From Tenodera sinensis (taxonomy: Eukaryota > Arthropoda > Insecta > Mantodea > Mantidae), in the NCBI GenBank assembly GCA_030765045.1, contig CM060964.1, positions 155,957,990 through 156,021,989 of the forward strand: 64,000 bases of DNA, read 5' to 3'. The position numbers and the translations under genes are program-made. This document shows positions 35,785 to 47,426 of the stretch, piece by piece. The notes beneath the pieces were generated by a model that had not been told where the DNA came from, searched no databases, and worked only from the letters and a program-made list of their open reading frames with translations. How positions within the stretch are numbered: the stretch's first letter is position 1; every line of letters starts with the position of its first letter.

Positions 35785-36250
35785 TTATGCCAACAAACTT
35801 ACTGTTGGTGTTTTTAAACACACAAGCCATGTGTGGCCAATGTTTGAGAGGTAGAACTGTAACTTAAAAATTCAATGCCACAACTGGGATTTGTGGGAGG
35901 GACTGTGGTTTAAATCCCAGCTGTGTGTTTTTTTTTTTCTTCTTTTTTTTTTTAACGTCCTCCAACATTGTGTCATATCGGACGAATGAATGAAATGAAA
36001 CGGGTGAAATGATGCTCAAATGCGTCCGAGGTCCATGGAGCTTTAAGTTACCCGACATTCGTCTTCTCAGGGTAGGGAAAACCTCGGAAGAAAACCTTAC
36101 CCGGATAACTTACCCTAAGCGAGATTCGAACTCGCGACCTCTTGAACGTGAGGCAGACACGCTAACCATCACGCTACAGAGGCGGGCAAATCCCAGCTGT
36201 GGCATTGAAATTTTGAGTTCCATTTCTACCTCTCAGAATATTACCTTGTG
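35785..36250. repeat. SINE family C head-to-head pair, interrupted by a family A SINE
   Basis: 35785-35890 is a minus-strand family C copy (body GTTTTTAAACACACAAGCCA). From about 35905 a plus-strand head-proximal piece starts (GTTTAAATCCCAGCTGTG) and continues after the inserted SINE at 36188 as GCATTGAAATTTTGAGTTCC and onward. The two arms face each other as at 14890-15245. Confidence 0.65.
35912..36201 (-). mobile_element. SINE family A, copy 2, nested with target duplication
   Basis: The element 35926-36187 is flanked by perfect 14-bp repeats AAATCCCAGCTGTG (35912-35925 and 36188-36201). Minus-strand head GCCCGCCTCTGTAGCGTG and B-box GAGTTCGAATCTCG; A-rich tail seen as poly-T at 35928-35955. 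It inserted into an existing family C SINE. Confidence 0.92.
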
Positions 36251-36381
36251 TACTGAAATTGAGCTAGTTGTTGCTGGATTACGATTAACCTCTCGTGGCC
36301 GAATCTGGGATGAAAGGAGCTTTATGTCGGGTATCCCTTCGTTGTGCTGAAGTCAATAAGGTAAGGAGTAAATAATAGAAA

Positions 36382-36666
36382 TTGTTGGCCAATATGTCAA
36401 CCCCTTCCTTATGGAGCATTGACCGAGTTTCTCCTGAAGAAATCAACTTAAAATTGCTAAAAGGGGATGGCCTTCTGGGATATATCTTAAAAGCTGATAT
36501 GGAATATCTTACAGAAATCCATGACCTACTTAACAATCTACTCTGCAAGTATGCTGTTCACTATATGACTATGAAACAAGTGGTTAGTCGTGGGCTACGG
36601 CTAAAGAAGTTTATCGAGCACTACAATTTCTTCACTTATATTGATAAAACCTTACGTCGAATTTAA
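36382..36666 (+). pseudogene. Polinton/Maverick-type DNA polymerase B fragment
   Basis: The 94-codon frame carries GYILKADMEYLTEIHDLLNN followed by KYAVHYMTMKQVVSRGLRLK and IEHYNFFTYIDKTLRRI. These correspond to conserved stretches of protein-primed family B DNA polymerases of Polintons (GYxLEVDLEYPxxLHDxH, then KYVxHYxxLKxxLxxGLxLxKIHR). About 40-50 residues usually found between the two blocks are missing, and KIHR is altered to KFIEH. Only this scrap of the 15-20 kb element is present; no integrase or capsid gene was identified nearby. It is an internally deleted relic. Confidence 0.65.
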
Positions 36667-36669
36667 TGA

Positions 36670-38292
<1,623 letters not shown>

Positions 38293-39150
38293 GCACTCTA
38301 ATAAGAAGAATTACTATAAAATAATAACAAAAATAATTCTTCTTATAATAATATCAGAAATAGGAATAATAACAATATCAATAATGATAACAATAATTAA
38401 CAATAATAAACTAACGAGAATATAATAATAACAGCAATAACAATATGATAATAACGATAGCAATAATAACAATAACTAAAATAAATATAAAATGCAACAA
38501 TAACATTAATAAGAAACCAAGAAATGCCAATCAAATTACGCGCCCTCATGTTTGCATGAATTGTGTTACGGCAATTTGCAATATCTAATCCGTAATGTTA
38601 GACAATAGCAGAATATACAGGAATGAGTTTATTCCCTGGTAAATAAAGTCTTATAAGTGAAGTCTAAAATATTCTAAGGCTGTTCCTCTCTATCATCACG
38701 CGCTGCGCACGATAGTTGAAGCCTGGGCATTTCCTGTGCCGCTCCGCTCTGTTGCCTTACAAGCACTGACTGGATTTACCCGTTATTTCTGCAACTCTTA
38801 AGGCACGAAGGGTTGTCTTACCCGAGGGCAGGCTGGAGTGGGCCACCGGGTATATATATATAGGTGCATTAGTCTCGCAAAACTTCGAAAGCGCCTCAAC
38901 CGATTTGAACCATTTCTTTATTGTTTTGTTCGCCTCAATGCTGGGATTCTTAAGAAAAAAAAAAAAAAAAACATTAGATAAAACCGAAAGTAACAGCCTA
39001 AAATGGAAAAAAAAAAAATCGAAACTGATAAAACTGTATGGGAAGTTCCACTTGAGACGCAGAGGAAATATGGCATGCTGAGAACAGCCTGAGGTGTGTC
39101 ATTCGTGCACCTGCTCTTTTAGGGCTTAACCACTATATGACGGGATGTGG
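38293..39150. other. Degenerate A-rich zone and intergenic DNA
   Basis: The left 200 bases look like decayed (AAT)n. The rest has A-runs at 38955-38972 and 39007-39018 and no gene. Confidence 0.4.
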
Positions 39151-39313
39151 GGTTTTGCAGGGTGGCGGGTGAAATTAAGGTAGTAGGTTGTAAGGAGGTA
39201 GCAAGATTATGCTCCTCAGCGGCTGCTTATTCAGTGTGCAACTTCCGTTGGGCACTGTTGGTGTAAGGGTCCAAATATGGAGGTTCATTAAATTTTGAAT
39301 TTTGAGTCCAAGC

Positions 39314-42040
39314 TTATCTTGGAGGACTGTCGTGGGGTTCAGCTTTCGCTGTTGAAGGGATGTCTCCTTCGTTACCGGGGATGCCCGCAAGCCATGCGGG
39401 GAACCCGGTGTCGCACGCGCGTGCGTCAGTGGGGTCATAGTCCCCAAGAGGCCTAACCAGGGCACTCCTATGTTGAGGAATCTGGTCGTATAATTTTGTT
39501 GCCCGGCGCCTAATTTCGTCCTCCACGTACGGAAGAGACGAGGTTTCGTGCACTAGTCTCGAAGGGAATCTGCGGCATACAGCATAGATTATCCGAAGTC
39601 CTCTATTCTGTATACGCTGCAGACGCAGGAGATGGGAATCTCCGGCCATGCCCCAGATTTCGCAGGCGTAAAGGAGGAGTGGAATTATGAGAGCCCGAAA
39701 AAGGCGTGGCTTTAGGGGAATTGGCATCCCCGACCGCAGCATGGGGTACAGTGAGGCAGTTACCCCGCCGGCCCGCGCTGACAAGTCGTTGATGTGTTCC
39801 CGAAAAGGAAGGTCTTTATTTGGCTTCACTCCCAGGTAGGAGATGGAGTTTACCCATTCAATCCTTCTTCGTAGATACGTGAATGTGGGGAGATTGGCGG
39901 GGAATCGGCGCTTAGTGAAAATTATGGCGCGGCTTTTCTCCGGGTTAATGGACAATCGCCAACGCCTGCACCATTCTTGATGAGGCGGAGGTGTCGCTGT
40001 ATTGGGAGGAAGGTTCTGTTAGGGTGTCTGTTTGTTATGTAGAGCAACACGTCGTCAGCATACTGGGCTATGTTGACGTGCTGCTCGGTTGGTAGGTCGG
40101 CCACATAGACGCTCAAGAGCGTGGGGGATAGAACAGATCCTTCGGGGACTACGCCTCGGATTGGCCTGCGTGTGGATTTATTCCCCGCCACTGAGACCAC
40201 AAAGGATCTGTGTTTCAGGTATGAGTGTAACATGTGTATTAGGCGTGTGGGTAGCTCCAGTTGGATGAGTTTCCGGAGGAGACCGGCATGCCAGGTCGTA
40301 GAGAAGGCCTTCTCAACGTCCAGAGAGACCGCGGCGGTGTAGGCCTTGTCCTGGTATCCGAGGGCGGCAGCCTCTACCACGCGCAGTAGCTGCTGGTGTG
40401 TTGAGTGGCCAGGCCGGAACCCAAACTAATGGGGTGGGATGGCTTGAATGTCCACTAAGGTAGGGGACAAGCGGGCGAGTATTAGCCTCTAGAATACTTT
40501 CGAGAGTACGGTCAGGAGACTACTGGATCGGTAGTTGGCAGGATGGACCGGGTCTTTCCCTGGCTTCAGTATGCAAATCACTCGCGTGGGAAGTGGCTGA
40601 GGGCGAGGCACATATTGAAAAGCTTTGTCAGGTAGAGCACGGCCTTGAAAGGAAGGTGGGGGAGCATGACAGGTGTTATCCCGTCAGGCCCCGTGGCCTT
40701 TTTGTGGTCGAGACGTTGGAGTACGCCCTGGACTTCACTGGATTTGACGATAGGAAGCCGATCCGCCTCCTCTGGAGGACGTCGGAGATATCGACGTACC
40801 TCCCTACGGACACGGTCGGAGAATTCTAGGTCCTGCGGGTTGTCTCTCGGCCACATGGTCCTCTCCAGGTATTCAGCAAACGCATTTGCTTTGGCTTGGG
40901 GTTCGTAAGCCAGGCCTTGGGTGCCATGGATTGGGGAGCTGTGTGACCCACCTCGGTTTCTCAGTCGTTTGGCGATCCGCCACACGTTGCCGTCACCCAG
41001 GTTCAAACGAGACATCGTGTCCTCCCACGCGCGCACTCTTTGCTCGCGCAGTCGGAGACGCACCTCGTGGCGTAAACGCCTTAGAAGCGCTAGGTTGTGC
41101 GGTGTGCGGTGGCTCTGACAGAGTCTGCGAGCCGCCCAAGAGCGGCGGATGAGCAGAAGTAGCTCTAGGGGCAGGATATCTGGGTGAAGATGAGCTGGGG
41201 TGTGGACAGTGAGGTTGTGGACCGTTCGCTTCACCACAGAGGTGAAGGAAGAGACCGCCGCCTCAAGGGTTGGGATGTCGGTGTTGTTGGGGTTGGCTGG
41301 GATGGAGCCATTCAGGCAACTCTTGACACAGTCCCAGTCGACGTTCCGGTGCTGAACCGGGACCTCTTGGCTGGTGCCCCGGGTGTTGGTGGTAGCCAAC
41401 ACTGGGTTGTGGTCAGAATGAAGTGCGTTTATGGATGTGAGTGACACGTGATATGGGAAATGTTTGATGACCGCGAAGTCTATGACGGATGGCCGTCCTG
41501 GACCTCGCGGGTAATGAGTGGGTTGCCAGGGGCCCTCAACTCTAAGTTGAGGGTCCGCGTCGACCATGCCGACTATCTCATTGCTTCTTCTGTCCGCACG
41601 GGGGCCGCAATGCCAACGCGGATGCTTGGCATTTAGTTCCCCGGCCAGAATGACATGAGGATGTAGGGCGAGGATGGAGAGGTAGTCGTTGGCGACGAAC
41701 TGCCTCTGGGGTGGGTGGTATGCAGACACCATCAGGACTTCAATACCGCCGAGGTGGATGCAAGTAGCCGTGGCCTCAAGGGTTTGAAGTGGAGGGAGCT
41801 GGACGTGTTTGTAGACCACACTTCTCTTCACGAAGATCGCTGTGCCGCCCCCACGGCGGCCGACGCGGTCCGATCGGAGGCAGTGGTAGCCCTGGAGTCG
41901 GGATGTGAGGTTCTGGTGGAGATGCGTTTCTGATACCAGGATGATATCAAGTGCATGCTCGCCAGCAAAGTGGTGGAGCTCGTTCTCCCGTCCGGCCAAA
42001 CCACACGCGTTTCAGAACGCGAACCTGAACTAGGTGTTTA
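39314..42040 (-). pseudogene. LINE ORF2: endonuclease and reverse transcriptase, disrupted
   Basis: The endonuclease domain (about 42035-41370) begins FxNACGLAGREN, where the tryptophan of the usual FWNxxGL is now TGA (42012-42014), and includes LVSETHL, VSAYHPPQ, ILAGELNAKHPRW and the SDHNPV end motif. The RT follows: KKATGPDGI (about 40680), a frameshift near 40585, two TAG codons near 40490 and 40427, then SLDVEKAFSTTWHAGLLRK, IRGVVPEGSVLSPTLLSVYV and AQYADDVLLY with the catalytic YADD. A further one-base shift near 39985 leads to SINPEKSRAIIF, SYLGV and the C-terminal YAVCRRFPSRLVHET. The FDxTWH motif reads FSTTWH, another change at a conserved aspartate. Dead copy, but all domains can be followed. 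Confidence 0.9.
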
Positions 42041-42042
42041 CC

Positions 42043-43358
42043 CTAGTTCAATCCGCCATTCTGGGTAGTGCCGATTATGGTGGTAAGGAGTGCAAGCCCC
42101 TCCATGGCTACAGCCATTTTGCTGACTTGGTCGGTGGCGGTGAGGAACTTTCCCATCATCTCGCAGAGCTTCTGGCTGTGGTTTTGCAGCAGCTGCTGCA
42201 ACCACGCCATCACGTCTGAAAACTTTGGTGTGGGAGGGGTGGGGGTTTGTTGTGGAGGTGGAATGATGGATGGGTTGGTCGGCACCGGTGTTTCTTCGGT
42301 CGCAACCTCCCTCGGCTGGCGGGCGGGCGTAGGGTTCCCACGCTCGCTCTGAGCCTCGGAGACGGTAGCAGGCCTCCGAGAATGACGGCGCTTACCCTCC
42401 CTTTGTGGAAGGGGGGACATGGGGGCAACTGGAGCAAGTGTTTGTGCTCTAGGGTGTTGTGTGTGTGCACGTGACTTAGGAGTATTACCCTGTCTTGTAC
42501 TGGCCACTGCAGCGTACGCTTGACCCGCTACTGGTCCTGCCGGTGCAGGGCCAGGCTGGGGATGGCTGTCCGCCACTGGAGGTTGGACCACCTGGGGTGG
42601 TCTCCTAGCGGCTATGATGGCCTTCCGTGTTGGGCAGCCACCATAGCAAGCTACATGTGCGCCGGTGCAGTTGGCACACTTGGGGTCGTCCTCCCGAGTT
42701 CTCGGGCAGACCTCTTTAACCTGTTCTTCACCGCATCTGAGGTAGCGCAGTCTGCGGTGACAAAAGTGACTAGAGTGGTTAAACCCTAGGCACCTATGAC
42801 ACTGGGGGGGGGGGGGGGTCCGCCAGAGCCTTTGGATGGCTCGATGTGTACCCGGAGGTAATAGATGGCTGTTACACCATCTATCTTGGCCTCCGGGTCG
42901 TTGGCTCGCTCCACCACTACTAAAAATAGGAGGAGGGGGATTCTGGGTGCTTGCCCATCTGGAGCGGCCTTGGTCAGCTGCTTGACCAGTCTAGGAGTGA
43001 TACCCTGGCGGTTGAGGTCTGCCACGATATCGTCCACGGATGTGTCCACGGGAAGTCCGCGGATAACCCTATGGATGTCACGGGTCCTATCTAACCCGAA
43101 GGTGAAATGGGGAATACCCTTCTCCTTAAGGTGTCGGAGGATGAGGTGGTATTCTTCGGCCGTTTTGGCCTGGAATATGAAGTGGCTTTTGCTCCGCCTC
43201 GCCGTGCACTGCTCCGCGAGGGTCGATATTACCAGCTTTAAAAAGCCGACCGACCCTGCAAAGTCGTCCACGATGATCGGTGGAATGTGGCGCTTCTTGG
43301 GTTGGGATGGTTGGGGTTGGGGTGGGTTTCGTAGCCGTTCTTGAGCCATGGCGGTCAA
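42043..43358 (-). pseudogene. LINE ORF1 (gag-like), frameshifted at a G-run
   Basis: ORF1 proteins of Jockey elements bind the element RNA. The first frame (43358-42786) starts MTAMAQERLRNPP and contains the pre-zinc-knuckle domain with FTFGLDRTRDIHRVIRGLPV. It reads into a run of G at about 42806-42818 and exits as PPPPPSVIGA and stop. The alternative frame beyond the run resumes CHRCLGFNHSSHFCHRRLRY, then CGEEQ and CANCTGAHVACYGGCP, i.e. two or three C-x2-C-x4-H-x4-C type knuckles, and continues to NGGLN and a stop at 42043. So the break is a length change in the homopolymer, either a true mutation or a sequencing error. Confidence 0.85.
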
Positions 43359-43440
43359 GGCGGCTAGACGCTTGGTTCCACTTCGATTTACAATAGATGG
43401 TGCTTGTGGCGGACCTATCGTTTGACAACTGCATCTATTA

Positions 43441-43799
43441 CATTTAACATCGTAGTGGATTTTGAGAATAGATTTGGTTAAAGCGGATTTAATTACATTT
43501 TGCTAACATTCACTTTGACCAGCTATTCGATTAAGGTAAATTGACCTAGAAGGCTTAGAAATAAACAAAAAACAAACTCATTCAGTTCTGTTTTAGCGAG
43601 ACTAGAGGAGTTAGAGCAGGCTTAGATATAACCACAAAATGTGTTTTAGCGAAACTCGAGGAATCTGTTTGAGGATTTCAATTTTGTAAAGTTCTCAAGT
43701 TAAGTTCAACACCCTTTCTGTTACGTAATAGGTTCACACGTTCTTCTCTACTCGCTCTACAACATACAATTCATTCAATCTATACATAGTATCAAGTGG
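43441..43799. other. Intergenic DNA flanking the LINE
   Basis: No gene. A word pair TTAGCGAGACT / TTAGCGAAACT near 43592 and 43643 hints at a local duplication. Confidence 0.35.
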
Positions 43800-44470
43800 A
43801 TGTTATTATGAAGTTGATAAACTCCAACACTGGTTGACCGATCACAATGAAAATTGGCACATTCAAGTGTTTTTCATGGTGGCTTTCATGCTATCCGTTT
43901 TACTGTGCAACATATTACCTCACGCGGTTTTCTCACCTCACTTTTCTTTTACGTAACACATTCACATATTCTTTTCTACTCGCTCCTCAACATATGATTC
44001 ACACAATCCACTGGTTGATCGATGACCATGAAATTTGGCACATCTAAGTGCTGTTTCATGCAGATTTGTATGCTATTCATTTTCCTGTGCAACATATTAC
44101 CTATGTTCACCTAGTTTTCTCTACCCACTTCTCTTTTACCTAGCTCATTCACATGCTCTCTACTCACCCTTCAACACACAATTCATACAATTTTCTATGA
44201 TTGAAATACAAATTCCCATATTACATTCACACGGCTTTCTATACTCACTTTTCCTTTACGTAACATATTCACAAGTTCTTTACTCGCCCTTAAACATATA
44301 ATTCATATAATCTATGATTGAAATAGATATGCAACGATTACATTCACAGGATTTTCTCTACTCACTTTTCCTTTATGAAACACAATCACACTTCCTTCTA
44401 CAAACTCTTCTATATGTTTGAAATTTAAATGCAATGCATTACATTCACACAGCTTTCTATATTTGATTTT
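43800..44470. repeat. Degenerate tandem repeat region
   Basis: The block TCACTTTTCYTTTACGTAAC then ATATTCACA, CTACTCGCCC and AACATATAATTCAYAYAATC recurs at about 43690-43780, 43935-44005, 44120-44195, 44245-44310 and 44355-44410. The motif AAAATTGGCACAT(T/C) is seen at 43850 and 44032. Units are uneven (about 110-190 bases). Family unknown; low-identity arrays like this occur in the non-coding parts of some rolling-circle or viral-like elements, but that is only a guess. Confidence 0.6.
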
Positions 44471-44479
44471 CTCCCTGAG

Positions 44480-44810
44480 GTATTTTAGGTTGTTCAACAG
44501 TGCTATTATATAGCATTTTCCCTGTGTTTTTATTTATTTATTTTGTTTATGTTGTATTCTTTACAGTATACAACCTAAATTTAGAAATTACAGGGACAAA
44601 ATCGTTAAACCACAGGCGACGTCAGGCATTTCAGCTAGTGTTTTATAAACTACGTGTTCCTGCCCCGTTCTCTATGTAGGTATATCAAGCCTTACTCCTA
44701 AGTAATCGAAATGTTTAACATTTTTAACTTCTTTCTCACATGTCAACTTTTCCTACTGGCCGTACATATATCAATTTTTAAAGGTAACTCTGGTAGTTTT
44801 AAGTACATAC
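44480..44810. other. Intergenic DNA up to LTR element
   Basis: Nothing recognised. Ends with the left target duplication ATAC (44807-44810). Confidence 0.4.
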
Positions 44811-45298
44811 TGTCACCGCGCCCGCCGCATCTAATTGCCGACAACCGCAGTGTCACCCATCGCATTATTGTCGGCACTACCGCAAAGGAGCCGAAGGAAA
44901 GAGACAGAGAATGGCCGCATTGTTGGGGCGCTTGCCGAAAGAGAGAAAAGGATAGAAGCTTCTGGAATCTTCCTCTTTGTATTCCACCGAATAACTGAAC
45001 TTTCCAGAATAGTGCCTGGGAGATATAAATAGCGGTAAAGTGCGACAGGAGTCAGACAGACGTATGTGAAGGTTGAGTAGTCGTGCCGACGGAGACGGAC
45101 AGACGATGTGAAGCGTTGTGCCGACGGAGAAGAGTTAGTTCTTTGTGTTACGAGTTCGGAGCCGTGCTGTTGGAGAATCGAAAAAGACTTTCTTGTTGTT
45201 GCAACGAGTGTACAAAGTTACTGTTTACGGAAATAAAAGTGTTTCTTTATCTCGACTACATCTGTCTACTTTACTTCACACCCACAACCAAAGTCACA
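44811..45298 (+). repeat. 5' LTR
   Basis: 488 bases. It contains a TATA box TATAAATA (45024-45031) and AATAAA (45232-45237), so U3, R and U5 can be placed roughly. About 98 percent identical to the 3' copy by eye. Confidence 0.95.
45024..45031 (+). promoter_or_regulatory. TATA box in 5' LTR
   Basis: TATAAATA, with the mirror copy in the 3' LTR at 47149-47156. It would drive the element's transcript. Confidence 0.7.
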
Positions 45299-45299
45299 C

Positions 45300-45317
45300 T
45301 GGTGTCAGAAGTGGGAT
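45300..45317 (+). promoter_or_regulatory. Candidate primer-binding site
   Basis: TGGTGTCAGAAGTGGGAT one base after the LTR end. TGG at the start fits the CCA end of a tRNA. Which tRNA is not decided here. Confidence 0.6.
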
Positions 45318-45377
45318 CCGTCGAATTGCTTCTAGTTTCGTTACATCGTCGTTAGAAGTTGCAACGTTAGAACCAAG

Positions 45378-46935
45378 ATGGAGGGAGATTCGGAAACCAG
45401 GATGATGGCAATGATGAAAGAATTATTCGCCGAAATGAAGAGGAGAGACAACCTCGTTGCCAAGCTGAAAGAAGAGATGAAGACGAGAAACAACCTCGCT
45501 GCCGAGCTGAAAGAAGAAATGAAGACGAGAAACAACCTCGCTGCCGAGCTGAAAGAAGAAATGAAGACGAGAAACAACCTCGCTGCCGAGCTGAAAGAGA
45601 TGAAGACGGAGCTATCGGCGAAAATTGACGGCGAACTGATTGGCGTGACGGAAGACGTGGAAGAACTCGGCGAAAAGGTGGAAGACCTCTGCCAGCACAT
45701 AGACGTCGTGGAGGACGACGGGGAACGTCTTGGCGCCCTGGTAGTAAGAGTTGACGAGAGCGTCAAAGTACTGGATGCCAGGGGCAGGCGGAATAGCGCG
45801 GAGCCGGGGAGGGAGCACCTAGTGGCCGAGGCGACAGTTGCGCCCGTTTCGGATGATATGAGGGAAGACGTGGAACAACTCGGCGAACTGATTGGCGTGA
45901 GGGAAGACGTGGAACAACTCGGCGAACTGATTGGCGTGACGGAAGACGTGGAACAACTCGGCGAACTGATTGGCGTGACGGAAGACGTGGAACAACTCGG
46001 CGAACTGATTGGCATGACGGAAGACGTGGAACAACTCGGCGAACTGATTGGCGTGACGGAAGACGTGGAAGAACTCGGCGAAAAGGTGGAAGACCTCTGC
46101 CAGCATGTGGACGTCGTGGAGGACGACGGGGAACGTCTTGGCGCCCTGGTAGTAAGAGTTGACGAGAGCGTCAAAGTACTGGATGCCAGGGGCAGACGGA
46201 ATAGCGCGGACCCGGGGAGGGAGCACCTAGTGGCCGAGGCGACAGTTGCGCCCGTTTTAGATAACGAAAGTGTACGTCTCGGGGAAGACAAAGGGGCAGT
46301 TCAGGGACGTCGTCGAGGATCCTCTGGAGGAGTGTGTCGGGTACGTAACCAACCAGGATACGACGTGGAGGACGATCAGCAGGGAAGCGCACAAGCAAAC
46401 GAGCATCACGCGAGAACCGACTTGGCGTGTGACATGGGGGGACCGTCGGAGCCATCCAATCAGCTGACGCATAGTGCCGTGAACGGAAGAATGGTGGACA
46501 TCATCTTGGACGGCAGGGTACAGGAGAGGCCGTGCCGAGCACGAGTGAACACGAGTGCAGCGGTGAACGTGACTCGCGCGGATGTGGCGGGGGTTGTTGC
46601 CGGACCCATCAGAAGCAAGGTGGCTGCGAAGGTGCGCCAGAGAGGTCGGCGGACATGGTACTCAGTGAACCGTTTCCAAGTGCGCAGGACGGCCCGTCAA
46701 CACACCAGGAAGAAGGGCAACTGGACGAGGGACCGTCAAGACCGGCGGTACTGTTGCAGAATTTCGAAGCAGGATGGCATACATCGTCCTACCCGGACCA
46801 AGGGACACTATCCAACAGCGATACCTAGGATCGTGCCTCCTGGAGAAGAGGTTCGATGGGTTAGTCCACCGGGGCGCAAGGGAGATGCCGCAGTGATAGT
46901 GCTGGTCGGGACGACCAGCTCTGAGGAGGGAGCAG
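45378..46935 (+). CDS. Gag-like polyprotein with internal repeats and a residual protease-like end
   Basis: The frame starts at ATG 45378 in a good context (AAGATGG) and is open across the whole internal region, continuing into the 3' LTR to a stop at 47123. The N-terminus (MEGDSETRMMAMMKELFAEM) is a charged coiled coil typical of insect Gypsy gag, with three perfect 14-residue repeats (KxxMKTRNNLAAEL, 45471-45596). Next comes a 220-base unit (45631-45850), five copies of a 13-residue repeat EDVEQLGELIGVT (45864-46058), then the 220-base unit again (46039-46258). Near 46490-46570 VDIILDGRVQERPCRARVNT lines up with the start of a retropepsin, but the active DTGA is NTSA here, so no protease activity is expected. 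The last 100 residues are arginine-rich. The open frame despite lost pol may mean gag function was retained or simply that the copy is young. Confidence 0.75.
45631..46258 (+). repeat. 220-bp direct duplication flanking a 39-bp x5 array
   Basis: 45631-45850 and 46039-46258 match with about five differences. Between them five 39-bp units start at 45864, 45903, 45942, 45981 and 46020. All periods are multiples of three, so the frame is kept. Confidence 0.9.
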
Positions 46936-47422
46936 TGTCACCGCGCCCGCCGCATCTAATTGCCGACAACCGCAGTGTCACCCATCGCATTATTGTCGGC
47001 ACTACCGCAAAGGAGCCGAAGGAAAGAGACAGAGAATGGCCGCATTGTTGGGGCGCTTGCCGAAAGAGAGAAAAGGATAGAAGCTTCTGGAATCTTCCTC
47101 TTTGTATTCCACCGAATAACTGAACTTTCCAGAATAGTGCCTGGGAGATATAAATAGCGGTAAAGTGCGACAGGAGTCAGACAGACGTATGTGAAGGTTG
47201 AGTAGTCGTGCCGACGGAGACGGACAGACGATGTGGAGAGTTGTGCCGACGGAGAAGAGTTAGTTCTTTGTGTTACGAATTCGGAGTCGTGCTGTTGGAG
47301 AATCGGAAAAGACTTTCTTGCTGTTGCAACGAGTGTACAAGTTACTGTTTACGGAAATAAAAGTGTTTCTTCATCTCGACTACATCTGTCTACTTTACTT
47401 CACACCCACAACCAAAGTCACA
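46936..47422 (+). repeat. 3' LTR
   Basis: 487 bases. AATAAA at 47356-47361. The gag frame overruns into it by about 63 codons. Confidence 0.95.
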
Positions 47423-47426
47423 ATAC

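Larger units (their letters stand above)
39160..43440 (-). mobile_element. Jockey-type LINE (non-LTR retrotransposon), about 4.2 kb, inactive
   Basis: The minus strand carries, in order, ORF1 with a gag-like RNA-binding protein, then ORF2 with an AP-type endonuclease and a reverse transcriptase, the layout of the Jockey clade. It is GC-rich compared with its surroundings. Lesions are few (a handful of frameshifts and nonsense codons), so it is comparatively young. I could not define exact ends or a target duplication; there is no obvious A-tail at the low-coordinate end. Confidence 0.9.
44811..47422 (+). mobile_element. Non-autonomous LTR retrotransposon (gag-only derivative)
   Basis: Two LTRs (44811-45298 and 46936-47422) start TGTCACC and end AGTCACA. 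They differ by about seven substitutions and one single-base gap in 488 bases. The target duplication is ATAC (44807-44810 and 47423-47426), a size usual for Ty3/Gypsy. Right after the left LTR is TGGTGTCAGAAGTGGGAT, a plausible primer-binding site (TGG matches tRNA CCA ends). Just before the right LTR is a purine tract GAGGAGGGAG. The internal region is only 1.64 kb with a single long frame; reverse transcriptase, RNase H and integrase are missing, so movement would need enzymes from a full relative. Confidence 0.93.

Noticed and set aside
40593..41152. Plus-strand frames across the LINE
   Set aside because: Antisense shadows of ORF2; no motif in the plus direction.
45341..46455. 316-codon minus-strand serine-rich frame in the LTR element
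   Set aside because: It mirrors the gag repeats on the opposite strand; gag start context and LTR orientation favour the plus strand.
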